64,000 nucleotides of DNA. It comes from Muscardinus avellanarius (Eukaryota > Chordata > Mammalia > Rodentia > Gliridae). Every line of letters starts with the position of its first letter. Position 1 is the first letter of the stretch. Both the position numbers and the translations under genes were made by a program. Under the pieces are notes generated by a model, which saw nothing but the letters and a program-made list of their open reading frames with translations, was not told where the DNA came from and searched no databases. The stretch covers positions 136,858,904-136,922,903 of the forward strand of contig OY726561.1 in the NCBI GenBank assembly GCA_963383645.1. Direction: 5' to 3'. Of the stretch, positions 10,144-20,025 are shown piece after piece.

Positions 10144-10327
10144 GGTCAAGACTTTACAGATGAGGTGGCAAACATTTTCTATAAATGTGCAGAGATAGCA
10201 AAGAGTTTGAATGTCATGGGCCAGTTTCTGTTGCTCTAGTCAACCCTGCAAATTTAACATAAAAGCAGTCATATGTAATGCATAAGAGAATTTTGGGTGT
10301 GAATTCTCTCAATAAAACTTACTTCTG

Positions 10328-10511
10328 GAGCTGGGTGTGGTGGTGCATGCTTGTAATCCCAGCATTTGGGAGGCTGAGACAGGAGGATCACAGAAGGTAG
10401 TGAGGCCCTTTGAGACTCAGTGAGACACTGTTCCAAAATAAAGAATAAACAACAGGGTCGGGGGTGTAACTTGGAGGTAGAATGCCCCTGGGCTCTATCC
10501 CCAGTACTTAA
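10328..10511 (+). mobile_element. B1-dID SINE
   Basis: GAGCTGGGTGTGGTGGTGCA to ATCCCCAGTAC, with a short deletion in the left half. An (AAC)n tail follows at about 10510-10545. Confidence 0.92.
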
Positions 10512-10654
10512 AAAACAACAACAACAAAACAAAACAAAAAACTTACTTCTGCAGCAATAGAAGGCAGGCAGGATTTGGCCTCTGAGATACAGTTGGCCGA
10601 ATCTGGCATGGAAGCCACAAGGACTTTCGGTGACACAGAAAATATTCTTTATCT

Positions 10655-10735
10655 TCATTGTCCAATATGGCAGCCACCACCCACGTGTGAGCTATTGATC
10701 ACTTGAAATGTAGCCAGTATGCTCAAACTAGGGAG
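10655..10735 (+). mobile_element. hAT/MER-type DNA transposon fragment
   Basis: CATTGTCCAATATGGCAGCC, then GTGTGAGCTATTGATCACTTG, then GAAATGTAGCC resemble the well-known MER family whose ends read as a chromosome-wide AATATGGTAGCCAC motif. The copy is internally deleted. I do not recall the exact family name. Confidence 0.5.
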
Positions 10736-10903
10736 TATTAGAGATACCAGAGAGGCTCCAGATAATGGAGGGGGAAGCTCAGCAAAGCTAGAAAGGAAGG
10801 GTAGGAGAGGAAGAAGGCTGAGGTTGATTAATGGAGGAGCTACATTCGAATATGTGTATAAGTGTGAATGTAGCCTGGTCATTGTTAGGAGCGGGGAGGA
10901 ACG
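10736..10903. other. Unassigned sequence before the telomeric array
   Basis: Purine-rich stretch (GAAAGGAAGGGTAGGAGAGG) with no family assignment. It ends with GGGGAGGAACG just before the CCCTAA units. Confidence 0.35.
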
Positions 10904-10934
10904 CTAACCCTAACCCTCACCCTAACCCTAACCC
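10904..10934 (-). repeat. Interstitial telomeric repeat (TTAGGG)n
   Basis: Five tandem CTAACC units and one extra C on the plus strand (one unit reads CTCACC), the C-rich telomere strand. It is followed at once by GC-rich CGCTGCGGCGGG and preceded by GGGGAGGAACG. Short internal telomeric arrays are known in rodents and are attributed to telomerase-mediated break repair or to ancestral fusions. This one is short, which favours repair. Confidence 0.9.
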
Positions 10935-11458
10935 GCTGCGGCGGGAGGGACCAAGTACTGTGTGAATGATGTATGCCATTGTCAATATGACCCACATTAT
11001 GATGTGAAATATAGTGTACCAAAAGAATGCCACGAAGGATCACCATTTCTTTTCCTTACTGTCTTCATAAATGACTTGAAATATACCAGCCTTGGGCTCT
11101 TAATTTTAAGAATGCCAGTGAGGCTGAATGCCAAGGCAATGTTAGGATCTGGTTCTAACGGTTCCATCCATCCACCTCCAGTGAGGGTCCCAGCCAACAC
11201 GGGCTCCTGGGCTCTTGCTTCTCTGCTGGTGTCTCGGGCCACATTTTTTTTAGCTTGCCTGTCTCCCAGCTCGGTAAGTGTATCAGCCGGTCTGAGAGCC
11301 AGTCCCTGTGGTGGGTGAGATGTGCCAGTCTGTATTTCTGCCTGGATGGCAGAAAGTTCTCCGCTGTTAACTTCTGCCATGCCTACTATGAGAGTCATTT
11401 AGAGACTTTCCAGACACCCAGTGTGTTCCCTTCAGTACACTTCCTCCCAGCAGCTAGT
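10935..11458. other. Unassigned, mostly unique sequence
   Basis: 10960-11035 (ATTATGATGTGAAATATAGTG, GTACCAAAAG) vaguely resembles the L1 3' terminus. The remainder shows no family. An open frame (10962-11318) begins at ATG but has no exon borders or family likeness. Confidence 0.35.
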
Positions 11459-11549
11459 CTAGGCTGATCTAGGCTGATCACTAGGCTAGGCTGATCTAGG
11501 CTGATCACTAGGCGAGGCTGATCTAGGCTGATCACTAGGCGAGGCTGAT
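11459..11549. repeat. 27-bp minisatellite, about 3.3 copies
   Basis: The unit AGGCTGATC-TAGGCTGATC-ACTAGGCT/G repeats nearly perfectly, and within it the sub-motif TAGGCTGATC is itself doubled. GATC occurs several times. The minus-strand frame over it gives a nine-residue protein repeat, a consequence of 27 being a multiple of three. Confidence 0.93.
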
Positions 11550-12911
11550 CTTCAAGGTTCCTCCAGCTGCTGGGAGATGACATTAAACCCCTTTCTTTCC
11601 TCCTACCATGTCCTTCCCAACACAAGGATGGACTATTCCAGGGCGCAAACTGAATGCTTCGGCCCCTCAGAGGACCCTGACTTGTCCAGGAAGATCGTGA
11701 TCCAAAGCCTTTAGCCAGCACACTGAATTCAAAATTTCAGTACATAGTTTTGACATCCGATGACTTTTCTTTTGGCGTCTGGAATCTTTCCCATCCTTGA
11801 TCCCTAGAATGCCCCTGGCAAATATTAATAGCATTGCTTCTCTGGAGTTCTAGAGGTTTAATTAGGTTTTCTCTTCAGGGACAAATATGAATCATAGAAC
11901 ACAGGGGAGACCACGCGTGGGGAACCAGAGAGAAAGAACCGATAAGCACTCCTTGGCGGGCTCAGAGGCTATGTAGCTTGTAGTCTATAAATAGCACTGC
12001 CATAGTAGCAAAGAGGAAATTCCTTATGCCTTATTCTCCCCAGAAGGTTATGACAGACCAAGAAAGATAACACCGTGGCTGGTCAACCAAATTATTGTGG
12101 TCTGCATCAAATGTGTGTCGTTGGTTTTAGGAAATGCAGTCATTTGGTCTAGCTTCTCCGTCTATGTGAAAATGTCCCATTAGGGTACTAAGTCGAGCCA
12201 TAAAATAATCAGAGATGGAAGGAAACGATTAAGTCTGGATCAAACCCATATCCAAGGGTTTCTTTGTTGCAGCAGTTTTTAAAATTACTGATGAGACATT
12301 TGATGACTCTGAGCATCTCCAGATAAACCAACCATGGACTCTAGACGTCAGCATCTTCAAGTTTTGAGTAAAATGCTCTGCCCTCCTGCAGCCTGATTTA
12401 TTTTAGGTCTACTGTGATTTCCTCTAAATCTAAGGGCAGAGAAACGTGCACAACTGTTTCTTATAACTTTTTAGAGTGCGTAGGAGTAAACCTAGATAGA
12501 AGTCAACAGAACAGTATCATGGACCTTCTCTCAACTCCTGGCAAGTCTTATTTGATATAAACTCCATTCAATCTACTTTCCTCCTCTCTCCCTCCACTAT
12601 TTGAGATGGATTCCAGACATCATGCAACTCTAACTATTTTTTTGGGCCCTTATGGTTCCCCTTCCTTGGTATGTGTGGATATCTCCTTCCTAACTGCAGT
12701 GTTTCAATTTGAGTTAAGTCCCAAACATCGTACTTATCAGGGATCTCTTCTTCTGCTTGGCCTCATATGCTGTGTTATAAGGTCATCTGTTTACTACTTC
12801 CCAAAGAACTGAATACATTTAAAAAACAGGAGTGACTTGGACACTGTAGAAAACCCAAAATAGAATCCAGTAAGGCCTACATAGTAAGCTCCATTCTCTA
12901 GAAAAGGATGC
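11550..12911. other. Unassigned unique sequence
   Basis: About 1.36 kb free of recognised repeats, AT moderate. I see no coding exon and no strong regulatory motif. Confidence 0.45.
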
Positions 12912-12985
12912 ATATGCTAGGCATGGGCACGCGCCTGTTATCCTGGGGGTGTAGCCCAGAGGTAGAATGTTCCTGGTTTAATCCC

Positions 12986-12986
<1 letters not shown>
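12912..12986 (+). mobile_element. B1-dID SINE with fused ends
   Basis: The first 27 bases of a B1 half (GCTAGGCATGGGCACGCG, CTGTTATCC) join directly to an ID half (TGGGGGTGTAGCCCAGAGG). About 110 internal bases are missing. Confidence 0.8.
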
Positions 12987-13017
<31 letters not shown>

Positions 13018-13042
13018 ATGAAAACAACAACAACAACAACAG
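12986..13042. repeat. (CAA)n microsatellite
   Basis: About 18 imperfect CAA units from the SINE tail. Confidence 0.9.
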
Positions 13043-13331
13043 AAGAAGGTTGGATATGGTTGGAACACACCTCATTTTATTTTAGCAAAAGCAACAAAAT
13101 AAAGTGAAAGCACTATCGCCAACCAAAAAAAGAAACAGAAAAGAAAAAGAAAATATACTCTGACCAAATGACCAAATACTTGACCACTTTCCTATAAAAC
13201 AAGATAGTTTTCCTGTCTAAGATTAGCTCCCATGCCACGCTGGAAAAGGATTTTTCTTCCCTAAGAAAATGAACTATAACCCATATATCAAATAAAACAT
13301 ACTTTCACAGTCTTTCCCTTGGGTGCGTTCA
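13043..13331. other. Unassigned AT-rich sequence
   Basis: No repeat recognised beyond an A-rich run (AAAAAGAAACAGAAAAG). Confidence 0.3.
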
Positions 13332-13470
13332 TTCTCCTCTCCTCCTCCTCCTCCTCTACTCTTCTCCCTCTCCCTCTCCTTCTTCTCTTCTCTTCTCTTC
13401 TCTTCTCTTCTCTTCTCTTCTCTTCTCTTCTCTTCCCTTCCCTTCCCTTCCCTTCTCTTCTCTCTCTCTC
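13332..13470. repeat. Compound CT-rich microsatellite
   Basis: (TCC)n, then about nine TCTTC units, then TCCCT units and a CT run. The plus strand is all pyrimidine over roughly 130 bases. Confidence 0.95.
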
Positions 13471-13479
13471 ACACACATG

Positions 13480-13775
13480 CTTGAACCTTGTTTCCCCCTA
13501 TCATGAATTATGCCACTATCAACACAGATATTCTGCATGCACTGCGGTAGTCTCCTGACTTCGGTTCTTTTGGAGAGAGGCTGAGCAGTGGTAGCTGGGC
13601 CATGTGGTGGTTCCATCCCTCGTATTTTGAGGAACCTCCCTACTGATCTCCATAGTGGGTGCACTGATCTGCCGCCCCAGCATCGGTGTGTAAGAGTCCC
13701 TTCCCCATATCCTTGCCGCATTTGTTCCTGCTGACTGTCATTCTACTGGGGATGGGATCTGATGAAAAGTTAAAG
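13480..13775 (-). mobile_element. Old L1 ORF2 fragment, antisense
   Basis: GGAACCTCCCTACTGATCTC, CATAGTGGGTGCACTGATCT and GTCATTCTACTGGGGATGGG are the antisense of the ORF2 segment just upstream of the Cys-rich motif, comparable with 42880-42990. Together with the sense L1 at 16587 it forms the landing site of the next element. Confidence 0.75.
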
Positions 13776-14568
13776 GGACTTCCGGGAAGATGGCGACCGA
13801 GAAAAGCGGGGCTTAAGAGCCCCGCTAACAACAAATCTCCATTACCACACAATCAGCGCCTTTCATAGCCAGAAAACACCATCACCAGTGAAACAAAAAA
13901 TCACCAGGCTCCAGAGAGAAAGCGGACTGAGAACAGAGCCACAGAGGAGATACACCGGCCTCGCGCCCGAGGACGCGGCAGACGCGGCAGCAGCACCATA
14001 CTGCCGGAGGCACCGGCGAATTCACGGGATGGCTACAGCAAGCCGAGGTGAGCCACTGCGGAACAGCTAGGCGGGAATTCTCCGCGCAGAGAGCATCTAA
14101 AGCTCCCAGTGGCCGAGCTCAGCACACGCTGCACGGATTCAGAGTAGAAATCAAAATCAAGAAGAAAAACGCCAGCCCCATAGCCGAGGGCGTAGCAGTG
14201 GCGCCATATTGCCACTGGCGGCAGCAGCAGCGAATTCAGCGAGGCCAGTACAGCTACATCTGCGTACTCAAGAACAGTGAGTCAAATTGCGGGCCACAGA
14301 GGAGAAATCCTAGTACTGTACTCCCTGGGACTTGACCCAGTGGGGGAGGGGCGGTGGCAGAGATATCACACCATAGGAGAACGTGCAACCTGGCACCCCC
14401 ACAGTCTAAAGCAGCCTCTATCGACTCCCTGGGTCGGAGACTCTGTGATACAACCCAGTAAAGGAGTAGTGGGGTCTGAGATACTACTGACTCGAGATCC
14501 AGAACACCTTAAGTGAAGTCATAGTGACCCAAGGGAAGAACCCAGAGAAGGCACAAACATCGGAAATC
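13776..14568 (+). promoter_or_regulatory. L1 5'UTR / internal promoter
   Basis: CpG-rich against an otherwise CpG-poor setting. AAGATGGCGAC at 13787-13797 is a YY1-type site at the place where L1 promoters carry one. A perfect 9-bp stem with a TAAG loop follows at 13805-13826. The block around 13990-14030 (CATACTGCCGGAGGC, GAATTCA) recurs in diverged form at 14195-14245 (CATATTGCCACTGGCGG, GAATTCA), about 205 bases on, which may be the trace of promoter monomers as in other rodent L1s. Confidence 0.7.
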
Positions 14569-15486
14569 ATGGGAAAGAGGAATAATACTGGAGCAATTAA
14601 TGCCCACAACCCCACAACATCAGAACCCGATAAAACAGAAAATCAGAGATTTCTAGAAGATCAAATCAGGAAAATAACTGTAGAAATAATAGAGGTGCTT
14701 CGAAAAGAACTCAGAGAGAGCCAAAAAGAGATAAAGGATGCAATTAATGAAGTAAAGGCCTCAATTCAAAGCACAAACAACCGATTAGACCACATGGAGA
14801 ACAGAATCTCGCTCTTAGAAGATGAGCAATCCAAAAATGAACTCATAGTTTCTAATCTAGAAAAAAATATCCGACAGCAGGAATCTGATATTGAAGAAAT
14901 ATGGGCCCATTTTAAGAGAGCTAACCTAAGAATAATTGGAATAGAGGAGGGAAAAGAAAGTGAAACCAAAGGGATCAACAATCTCTTCAAAGAAGTAATA
15001 GCAGAAAATTTTCCAAACATAGAGCAAGAGGTTGATATAAAGGTCCAGGAAACTTATAGAACTCCCTTTAGACAGGATCAGAGAAGAGGATGCCCACGCC
15101 ACATAATTGTCAAAATGACCAATGTGGAAGCCAAGCAGAGAATCTTAAAGGCAACAAAAACAAAGGGCCAAGTGACATTCAGAGGCAAACCAATTAGAAT
15201 CACTCCAGACTTCCCAAACCAAGTCATGAGAGCCAGAAGGGCTTGGAGTAACATATTCCAAACTCTGAAAGAAAGCAACTTCCAGCCAAAAATTTCCTAC
15301 CCAGCAAAACTTTCTATCAAATTAGATGGGGAAATAAGAAGCTTCCATGACAAACAGAAACTGAAGGAATTTATGTCTTCAAAACCAGCACTAGAGAAAA
15401 TACTCAAAGAGATTAACTACAAGGAAGAAATAGGTAACACACACCAGAACCAGAGAAACAAGAGTTTCCATCCAACACACAATTAA
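14569..15486 (+). CDS. L1 ORF1 protein, 305 aa, intact
   Basis: ORF1p is the RNA-binding chaperone of the L1 ribonucleoprotein; it forms trimers on L1 RNA in the cytoplasm and is required for retrotransposition. The frame is complete from ATG to TAA. The ATG at 14569 has A at -3 and G at +4; the same frame is open upstream to a GTG at 14524, which is not a plausible start in a mammal. Residues about 28-117 form a long coiled coil with heptad leucines and isoleucines. About 118-201 is the RRM (NLRIIGIEEG near 119-128, RHIIVKMTN near 177-185). About 202-285 is the C-terminal domain (KGQVTFRGKPIRIT, then FQPKISYPAKLS). The length is slightly below the 338 residues of human ORF1p, mostly from the shorter N-terminus. 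No stops or frameshifts, so the insertion is relatively young or the frame was kept under selection as part of an active family. No ORF2 follows. Confidence 0.93.
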   Translation: MGKRNNTGAINAHNPTTSEPDKTENQRFLEDQIRKITVEIIEVLRKELRESQKEIKDAINEVKASIQSTNNRLDHMENRISLLEDEQSKNELIVSNLEKNIRQQESDIEEIWAHFKRANLRIIGIEEGKESETKGINNLFKEVIAENFPNIEQEVDIKVQETYRTPFRQDQRRGCPRHIIVKMTNVEAKQRILKATKTKGQVTFRGKPIRITPDFPNQVMRARRAWSNIFQTLKESNFQPKISYPAKLSIKLDGEIRSFHDKQKLKEFMSSKPALEKILKEINYKEEIGNTHQNQRNKSFHPTHN

Positions 15487-15499
15487 GATTGGTTATCTG

Positions 15500-16210
15500 T
15501 GGAGATTCATTATTTATGTTAGTCTTTTACCTATCTCTAAATGGTATTGTTTGCCTTTATTGTTGTTAATTTTTAGGATTTCTAGTTGGAATATTAATAT
15601 ACCTTCAGATATAGCAATTGGAAATATTTTATCCCATTCTATTAGTAACTGTTAACTCTGTTTACATTGTCTTTGGATATACAATTTTTTTTTATTTTTT
15701 AGGGAGTCTGTATACTCCTCTGTTGCCTGTGCCATTGAAATCATAACCAAGAAATCACTGCCAATTTCAATGTTGTGAGGTTTTATGACCCAGATTTTCT
15801 CCTAAAAGTTTATAGTCTTAAGATTTATATTTAGGTTTATTATCTATTTTGAGTTAATATTTGTATATGGGATTAGGTAAGGGTCCAATTTTATTCTTTT
15901 CCATGTAATTATTATTTTTTAACAATATTTAGTTAAAAGATTATCATTTCCACCACCAAATGTTCGTGGAAACCTTGTCAAAAATAACTTGACAATATAT
16001 GGAAGAATTTAGCTCTAGGCTTTTATTTAACTCCAATGGTTTATATATCTGCCTTTAGAATAGTACTACACTGTTTCAATTATTGTAGCTTTATATAATT
16101 TGAAATCAGAAAATATATATCTTCTAGCTTTGTTCTTTTTCAAGATCGTTTTGGGTACCTAGACTCCATATTCCATATTAGGATAGATTTTTTTCTGAAA
16201 AATAAATATA
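15500..16210 (-). mobile_element. Captured antisense L1 ORF2 fragment
   Basis: TTGTATATGGGATTAGGTAA, GGGTCCAATTTTATTC, ACCTTGTCAAAAATAACTTG and TAGCTTTATATAATTTG are the antisense of the C-terminal half of L1 ORF2, in the order seen in mammalian L1. It is much more diverged than the flanking ORF1, so it is older L1 material carried within, or inserted into, the ORF1 element. Confidence 0.7.
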
Positions 16211-16384
16211 TAAATATATGATAGTTTCACCTAAAAAATAGAAAAAAATATTCTCTGGTAAGAAAGAAAGCAAAAAGAAATATTGAAATGTTATCTTTAA
16301 GTCATCAAAAGCTTGGTATCAGACAAATGAAACTGTTATGTAAGATTATCATTTTTAATTTTAGATAAATTGCCGTAATACTAG

Positions 16385-16578
16385 ATGTCAACTACTAAGC
16401 CAAGCATGGGAGGGAGGGATAGGGAGAGAATGGGGTGGGGATTGGGTGGGGGCTGACTGGGAAAAGTGTGCATGTATGTCTACAAAAGTATGTATCCTAC
16501 TATGATGTATGAATACAGTGCACCAATAAAAAAAAGGAAAAAAAATAAAAAATAAAATAAAATAAAATAAAAAAAAAC
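16385..16578 (+). mobile_element. L1 3'UTR and A-rich tail
   Basis: CTACTAAGCCAAGCATGGGA, a G-rich tract of about 45 bases, then ATGATGTATGAATACAGTGC and ACCAATAAAA match the L1 3' termini at 43480-43612 and 57080-57215. (AAAAT)n tail. Confidence 0.85.
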
Positions 16579-16586
16579 AGTTAAAG

Positions 16587-16880
16587 AAAATGTGGTGTAT
16601 ACTAAACCCAATGGAGTTTTACTCAGCCATAAAGAAGAACAAAATCATGTCATTTGCAGGAAAATGAATGAAACTGGATCAGCCAGATTCAGACAATCAA
16701 GGGTCTCATGAAAATAAAAAGAGAGACCAGTAGAGTAGTGGGAGGGATGAAGGAGAGAGGAGTGGAAGTTTTGGGAAGGAAACAGACCAAATCATATCAT
16801 GTCCATATATAAATGGATGCCTGAATCCCACTAGGATGCACAATCAGTGTACCCAATAATTCAATAAGTTTTCACAGTTG
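16587..16880 (+). mobile_element. L1 3' end, old, sense
   Basis: CAATGGAGTTTTACTCAGCC, AAAGAAGAACAAAATCATGTC, then a GGGAGGGATGAAGGAGAGAG 3'UTR and CACAATCAGTGTACCCAATAA. It resumes directly after the duplication flanking the ORF1 element. Confidence 0.8.
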
Positions 16881-17613
16881 AATTTACAATCCCATAAATA
16901 ATTGCATTGAAAAGAGGTGGGCTTGTCCAGCTCTCTGCCATCTGAGGCCTCCCTCCCTCCTCAGCCGCTCTCCATGGCAACCGGGGAGCCTCACACCAGG
17001 CCAGCGCCGTGCAGGGGGCAGAGCCTGCAGAGAGAAAGCTGCTTATCTGAAGGCGACGGACTCATTTCTCAAAAGTCATCTTTGAGATGGGAACAGGTCC
17101 AGCACATTCTGGGGAGGTAACTGGCTGGAGGCTTCATGGCATGTTTAATGCTTTTTTCCCTCTCTCATGATGCTGTAAGTTTTTTTTTTTCTTCTCCAAA
17201 GCAAAACTGCCAGATGTAAAAGATGAAAAGACAGGAGGAAACCCATTCCTTAGAGAAAACATACTGCCTCTCCCCCAGCGCCAAGCCCCTGATGCGGGGG
17301 AGTTGAGACTCAAGTCTGTTCTGTCTGGGTAGAAAAAAATGCCAGGACACCCTGTCCCCTGACCTCTTCCCCAGGGATGTCTCAGCACTGCCTAGAAGCA
17401 TGTTTAATCAGCAGGGAAGCGTTCTGGGTGCCATGCAGTTTGGGGTGAAGGCTGAACAAGGCCCCAGTCCTTTACTCTGCGATCGGTCTTCTCTGCCCTC
17501 GTGGCTATGATAAGAATTCCTCCAAATTATTTTGGCTTTAAAAAGTAAATATAAAGGAGGCTAACCAAGCAAAGGAAAGGGTGAGTAAAATCTCTCCCAA
17601 AGGATGTTCCTGT
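16881..17613. other. Unassigned unique sequence, GC-moderate
   Basis: No transposable element seen. 16917-17120 holds a short open frame with a CpG or two, without splice support. A purine-rich run lies near 17180-17200 on the opposite strand. Confidence 0.35.
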
Positions 17614-17835
17614 GCAGCTGGCGTGGTGGCGCACACCAGTAATCTCAGTACTTGGGAGGCCGAGACAGGAGGATCACAGGCCTGAGGACGGCTTCAGCAA
17701 GTAGTGAGACTCAGCAACTTGAGCAAGTAGCCAGACTCAGAAAGATTCTCCTTCAAAACAAAAAAAATTATAAAAGGGCGGGAGGTGTATCTTGGAGGTA
17801 GACCGCCCCTGCGTCCAGTCCCCAGTGCCCCAAGA
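17614..17835 (+). mobile_element. B1-dID SINE
   Basis: Dimer from GCTGGCGTGGTGGCGCACAC to CCAGTCCCCAGTGCCCCA. The left half contains a duplicated AGTAGTGAGACTCAGCAACTT / AAGTAGCCAGACTCAG segment. Confidence 0.9.
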
Positions 17836-18230
17836 ACAAATGACTAAATAATCACCTAACTAAAGATGGCCCTGTGTGGTCGGCAAAGCTGCTCAGAGTT
17901 GAATCTGCAGGCAAAGGCTCTTCCAGGGGCTGGCTTTTTGCCTCTGCCTGGCTTTTTTCCTTCTTCTCTTCTGTAGAGCTTTTCTTCCAGGCCTAAAATC
18001 TTGTTTGCAGAGACAAGACCCAGCCAAACCCCACCAATACCAGCCGCTGTCATTGGCTCCGGGCATCAGCGAACTCAGGTTGTAAACATGTTTCCTGCTT
18101 GGAGAACAGCATCTTTCTTATAAAAGAGTGCCAGCCTCCTGGGCTGGATTCCTTCTCTGAGTCTAGTGGTAGAGATTTGGAAAATAATCTCAGGCATTAG
18201 GTGCTAGTGGGGTGCTCGCTTGCTTGCTTT
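17836..18230. other. Unassigned sequence
   Basis: No repeat recognised; no family likeness in either strand. Confidence 0.35.
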
Positions 18231-18268
18231 CTTCCTTCCTTCCTTCCTTCTCTCGCTCTCGCTCTTTC
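18231..18268. repeat. (TTCC)n / (CTCG)n microsatellite
   Basis: Short CT-rich run at the truncated end of an antisense SINE. Confidence 0.85.
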
Positions 18269-18463
18269 TGGAACCCAGGAGCATTCTACCTCTGAGCAAC
18301 ATCCATAGCTCTATATTTTATTACTTTATTTGGAAGCAGGGTTTCACTAAATTCCTGAAGGTCTTACTAAGTTGCATAGACTGTCCTTGAACCTGCGATC
18401 CTCCTTGCTCAGCCTTCCAAGTCTTGGGATTACAGGTGTGCAACACCATGCCTGGCTGTGCTG
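18269..18463 (-). mobile_element. B1-dID SINE, antisense
   Basis: GGAACCCAGGAGCATTCTAC to GTGTGCAACACCATGCCTGG. Confidence 0.9.
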
Positions 18464-18576
18464 TTGATTTTGAAGGCAGATACCTCTTTTTTCCACGTGT
18501 CCTCTCCGTATACCACGTGGCTGGAATGGGCACAGAAATGGGGTTTTCACAAAGTCCAAACATTGTTTCCTATTCT

Positions 18577-18789
18577 TTTTTTTTTTTGTGTGTGTGTTAC
18601 TGGGGATGGAGCCCAGGGGCATTCTACCTCCGAGCTCTACCCTCAGCCCCATTTTTCATGCTTTATTTTGAAACAGGGTCTCACTGAGTTGCAAAGGGTC
18701 TAAGTAGCTGAGGCTGGCCGTGAACCACGATCCTCCTGTTTCAGTCTCCCAAATGCTGGGATTACAAGTATGTGCCACCGCACCCAGCT
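18577..18789 (-). mobile_element. B1-dID SINE, antisense
   Basis: T run, then TTACTGGGGATGGAGCCCAG to ATGTGCCACCGCACCCAGC. Confidence 0.93.
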
Positions 18790-18806
18790 TCCTTGACCCC
18801 TATTCT

Positions 18807-19024
18807 TTTTTTGTTGTTGTTGTTCAGGGGATGGAACCCAGGGGCATTTGACCTCCAAGCTACACTCCCTGCCCTATTTTTTTATTCTTTATTTTGAAAT
18901 AGGGTCTAAGTTGCGGAGGGCCTCACTAAATAGCTGAGGCTGTCTGCGAACCACAATCCTCCGCTCCTGTCTCAGCGCCCCCCCCCCCCATGCTGGGATT
19001 ACAAGCATGGGCACCACGCCCTGC
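18807..19024 (-). mobile_element. B1-dID SINE, antisense
   Basis: (TTG)n tail, AGGGGATGGAACCCAGGGGC to GGGCACCACGCCCTGC; a C run interrupts the B1 half. Confidence 0.92.
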
Positions 19025-19720
19025 TCTTGACCCCTATTCTAATGTCTCAAACACTTTCTGTCCACTGGGTTGCGGATATCATCCTGGAATCTAAAAATGG
19101 TTCAAACTGTCCTGTGATTGTTAGGCAGCTCCTAACAATGGAGAGGTGAATCAGTACACACCGCTACGGTGTGTTAAGAGTTAAAACAGAAGCATAGATT
19201 GAGTGCGGTAAGACTGAAGCGCAAATGAAGTGCCGCCTCTTATCACGTCCAAGTCCAACGGGGGCCGTTCAGCCACACCCAGTGATCTGGGGAACTTGGG
19301 GCTCAGGAGGTTTAGAGGGGCAGGCAGGGTTCAGTCCTGCATCCTATCTTCCCTGCTATAAACTTGGACACTGAAAGTAAAATATAAAAAAAAATCCATG
19401 TTGTCACCGTTGCTGGCTCTCTTGGGGAGGAGTGACATTCTCTGCTGCTCGAAGGCAGTCTGTGAAGGCTGAGCTTACAGGAGGCAGATGAGGTTAGGAA
19501 AACCCACCTCTGCCATCCGCCTGGAAACACCGCTGTTATCTGCTGATAACACCGCTCCCGCTCTGTCTCTGTAGACACAGTTGAGGGTCACTTGGCTTCT
19601 TACAGGGTAAGAAAGAGGCCAGACATGCTACCAAACCAGGCTGGGGACACCAGGTTGTCTGTGGGCTGCTGAGAGCTTACAGGGAGAGAGACAGGAAAGC
19701 TAATCAAACCACAGGGACTA
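19025..19720. other. Unassigned unique sequence
   Basis: About 700 bases without recognised repeats. No exon. Confidence 0.4.
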
Positions 19721-19757
19721 TCCATCCATCCATCCATCCATCCATCCATCCATCCAT
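19721..19757. repeat. (CATC)n microsatellite
   Basis: About nine ATCC units next to an antisense SINE. Confidence 0.95.
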
Positions 19758-19946
19758 GGTACTGGGGATTAAACCCACCGGCATTCTACCTCTGAGCTAC
19801 ACCCCAACCCTATTTTTATTTTGAAACAGGGCCTCGCTATGTTGGTGAGAGTCTCATTACCTTCTAAGGCTGTCCTTGAACCTACACTGCTCCCATCTCA
19901 GCCTCCCAAGTACTTGTATTACCGAGGTGCACCACCATGCCTAGCT
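19756..19946 (-). mobile_element. B1-dID SINE, antisense
   Basis: GGTACTGGGGATTAAACCCA to GGTGCACCACCATGCCTAGC. Confidence 0.92.
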
Positions 19947-20006
19947 CAACTGGAGATTGAGTTCAAGAGGCATTCTATCTCTGAGCTTTACCCCCAGCCC
20001 TATTTC
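19947..20006 (-). mobile_element. ID-type SINE half, antisense
   Basis: TGGAGATTGAGTTCAAGAGG then GAGCTTTACCCCCAGCCC. Confidence 0.8.
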
Positions 20007-20025
20007 AAAATAAAGAATAAAAAAT

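Larger units (their letters stand above)
13776..16578 (+). mobile_element. L1-derived element lacking ORF2 (HAL1-like)
   Basis: The order is a GC-rich 5'UTR of about 790 bases, an intact ORF1 (14569-15486), about 700 bases of diverged antisense L1 ORF2 sequence (about 15500-16210), an unassigned link, then a sense L1 3'UTR (about 16385-16530) and an A-rich tail. The 8-base sequence AGTTAAAG occurs just before (13768-13775) and just after (16579-16586), the likely target duplication; it is 9 of 10 when extended one side. The whole would then be a single 2.8-kb insertion without reverse transcriptase. ORF1-only L1 derivatives are known as HAL1 (half-L1). A later recombination or nested insertion is the alternative. 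Confidence 0.7.

Noticed and set aside
10269..10658. 129-codon minus-strand frame
   Set aside because: Most of it is an antisense B1-dID SINE; no exon borders.
14524..14568. Upstream extension of the L1 ORF1 frame to a GTG codon
   Set aside because: GTG is not a plausible start in a mammalian transcript; the ATG at 14569 has a good Kozak context and gives the normal ORF1 start.
15500..16210. Twin-priming (5' inversion) as the source of the antisense L1 part
   Set aside because: Twin priming inverts the 5' end of an insertion; here the 5'UTR and ORF1 are in sense and only the middle is inverted, and it is more diverged than ORF1.
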